A stretch of 64,000 bases of DNA from Odontesthes bonariensis (taxonomy: Eukaryota > Chordata > Actinopteri > Atheriniformes > Atherinopsidae): the NCBI RefSeq assembly GCF_027942865.1, contig NC_134510.1, positions 25,103,209-25,167,208 on the forward strand. The letters run 5' to 3'. Shown piece after piece: positions 62,401-64,000 of this stretch; within the stretch, counting starts at the first letter, position 1, and each line of letters starts with the position of its first letter. The notes below the pieces were generated by a model. It made no database searches. It was not told where the DNA came from and saw nothing but the letters and a program-made list of their open reading frames with translations. The translations under genes and the position numbers were made by a program.

Positions 62401-64000
62401 GGCGTACGGCCGAGTGCGTTTCACCTGCTGAGAAAGTTGAGCTAAATGCTGATACACCGATAAACAGACAGGAAAACAGAGTGGAAAGAAACTTTAGCTT
62501 CAACTAGATCCTCCTAACGAACAGAGCTTGATGTAAAAGTGTCGGGGAGAGTCGTGCGACCCATTTCCACTCAGCCAGAGGGTTTCATTGCTGCTGCCTT
62601 CATTGGGCCGTGTAGCTGTTGAAAAAGCAGCTTTTTAATGATGTTATCTGTTCTGTTTTTCTCAGGCATAACTGCATCTCCGGACAGCATCACTCTGAGA
62701 GAGATGGAGCCTGTTGCCATCCCCACTGCAGAGGTACAGCTGCCAAATGAAGCTCATGTAAAAAATAAATAGAAAACATTTTGAATCTTGCTGGTGATAG
62801 TCCACCTCTGTCTTCGCTGCTCTTCAAGTTTGAGGGCGAGGACCTTATTGATCAGCATCCAGACACCATTGATTTCCTGTTGGCACAAGCAGGTCACTTC
62901 CCAGAAGGTGTGTGTTTCTGAAAATATGGCCAACAATAAAAGGTCTGTGAGGACAAAGAAGTCGGGGTAAGGAATGTTTCTTTACAGGAGGCTTGGAGTT
63001 ACCGAGAGAAGACGTGACTCCCGGAGAGCAAGAAAGGGAGCAGGAGAGGGGAGGAAGGGAGCAGGAGAAAGAGAGGACAAAGAGGCGCACGAGATCCACC
63101 ACCGAGTAACTTCTTCACCCTCATGCACACAGAGACACCTGCGCAGACACACACTGATCAGCTGACTGTCGCTCTGCCCCGTGTCAGACTGCAGCCAACT
63201 ACTGCCTCCAGTGAGGACGCCATGTTGTCGCCTCAGCAAGAGCCGGCTCCGTCTGTGGAAACACCCGGGCCTCTCAGAGACCAGCTCACCCCCGTCTCTG
63301 TGCCCGAGGTCCCCTCGTCGCCATCTGCAGCGGGGGAATGTGAAAGACGTCCAAGAAGTCCCGAGTTAGAGGTGCGAGCTTTTGTAGTATGAAACCGAAG
63401 CGTTGCCTGTGAACCATAAGTAGCTTTCGAGAGAGAAAAAAGGTCTCCTTTTGGGTATCAATGGCCTTTTAATGAGGCCCCGCACTGACGAGGTTATCCC
63501 AAACATTTAGGCCAACTTAAACAAACAAGTAGCATTTAAGATGCACCAACAGATGAGTATTGATGGCACAGATCCGGTAACGGTTCAGTTGGAGTTTCAG
63601 CCTTCTTGGACCACTTGACATCTTCTGGGAACATATAGGTCGAACATAGGCATTTAAATTATTCTAATAATTACATTTTTACACCGTTATCTTTATTGGG
63701 GGTGTTTGTTCCGTTTAACTTTGCACAGTTTGGAGCACAAATAGATCTTCACAAGGTTTATGGCAGATTAAGGGAAGCGGTGAAACAAAAGGAGCCAGAT
63801 TAAAAATCAGCGCTCCTCACACCACCAGGATGTCCCACCGGAGGTGACGAGGAGCAGGAGGAGGAGGAGGAGGAGGCAGCTGACCTTCTTCGACCCGGAG
63901 ACGCAGCTCTCGAAGGAGGAGCTCGAGGAGCAGATCAACGACCCTCTGATCGGGACCAGACGCCTGCCTCTCCCGCCGCCTTTCTCTGGCAAGATCCTAC
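59449..64000 (+). CDS. rec8: Meiotic cohesin kleisin subunit REC8 (N-terminal part)
   Basis: Partial; continues beyond the right edge. Coding exons: 59449-59504, 60505-60573, 60649-60791, 60874-60949, 61027-61147, 61271-61352, 62666-62733, 62829-62907, 62988-63105, 63188-63371, 63829-64000+ (about 389 codons, all phases consistent). REC8 replaces RAD21 in meiotic cohesin and is cleaved by separase. The N-terminal kleisin domain, which binds SMC3, is complete: MFYYPAVLKRHTGCFSTIW, then GLPRPRFSLYLSSQLQYGV. REC8-specific residues LPRPRFSLYLS and the later block RRRRRQLTFFDPETQLS (human REC8 has a matching R-run and DxETQIS) separate it from RAD21 and RAD21L. The central part is acidic and variable (FEGEDLIDQHPDTIDF). 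The donor after 63105 (GTAACT) is weak. The winged-helix C-terminus lies outside the window. Confidence 0.93.
61353..62665 (+). other. rec8: rec8 intron 6
   Basis: A 1.3-kb intron without recognisable coding or repeat features. A 151-codon minus-strand frame at 62002-62457 has no domain I recognise and is probably chance. Confidence 0.55.

Noticed and set aside
62002-62457. 151-codon minus-strand frame in rec8 intron 6
   Set aside because: No family resemblance; lies wholly inside an intron of a well-supported gene.
1-64000. CRISPR arrays, bacterial operons, tRNA or rRNA genes
   Set aside because: Tandem repeats here are vertebrate microsatellites or coding repeats. No spaced repeat array, no cloverleaf and no prokaryotic gene structure were seen.

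Overview
This window is vertebrate nuclear DNA, almost certainly from a ray-finned (teleost) fish and probably a percomorph. The genes have many short exons, GT-AG introns, CA/TG microsatellites, and small DNA-transposon derivatives (hAT, TTAA-target, Tc1-like) typical of fish. The conserved genes are all on the + strand, in the order celf3 (3' end only), cers2, arnt, ctxnd2-like, setdb1, rec8 (5' part only). The first five match the gene content of the human 1q21 block that holds CELF3, CERS2, ARNT, CTXND2 and SETDB1. I built exon models by hand from homology and splice-site phase. cers2, arnt and setdb1 each close in frame from ATG to stop (384, 782 and 1258 residues).

Layout: 1-2403 holds the last six coding exons of celf3 (linker and third RRM), followed by a long probable 3' UTR to a poly(A) signal near 5920. 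7740-8387 looks like the CpG-rich 5' noncoding exon of cers2. Its coding exons run from 15010 to 24568, in introns that carry at least four non-autonomous DNA transposons. 24569-28190 is 3' UTR and intergenic. arnt runs 28562-39305 (21 coding exons) with a probable 3' UTR to about 41060. A single-exon 61-codon cortexin-family gene lies at 42047-42232. setdb1 runs 43559-58979 (24 coding exons). Only 469 bp after its stop codon rec8 begins (59449), and it runs off the right edge of the window after 11 coding exons or part-exons.

The genes do not form an operon. They are separate, mostly broadly expressed genes: an RNA-binding splicing regulator, a very-long-chain ceramide synthase, the HIF/AhR dimerisation partner, a small neuronal-type membrane protein, an H3K9 methyltransferase and a meiotic cohesin kleisin. 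No undescribed multi-gene system is visible. The most interesting non-routine items are the tiny cortexin-family gene, a nearly full-length foldback transposon 15 bp from a cers2 splice donor, a 44-bp perfect palindrome just upstream of setdb1, a head-to-head transposon-end hairpin, a Q-Q-P repeat expansion in SETDB1, loss of the known N-glycosylation sequon in CERS2, and an unrecognised decayed coding-like block in setdb1 intron 11.
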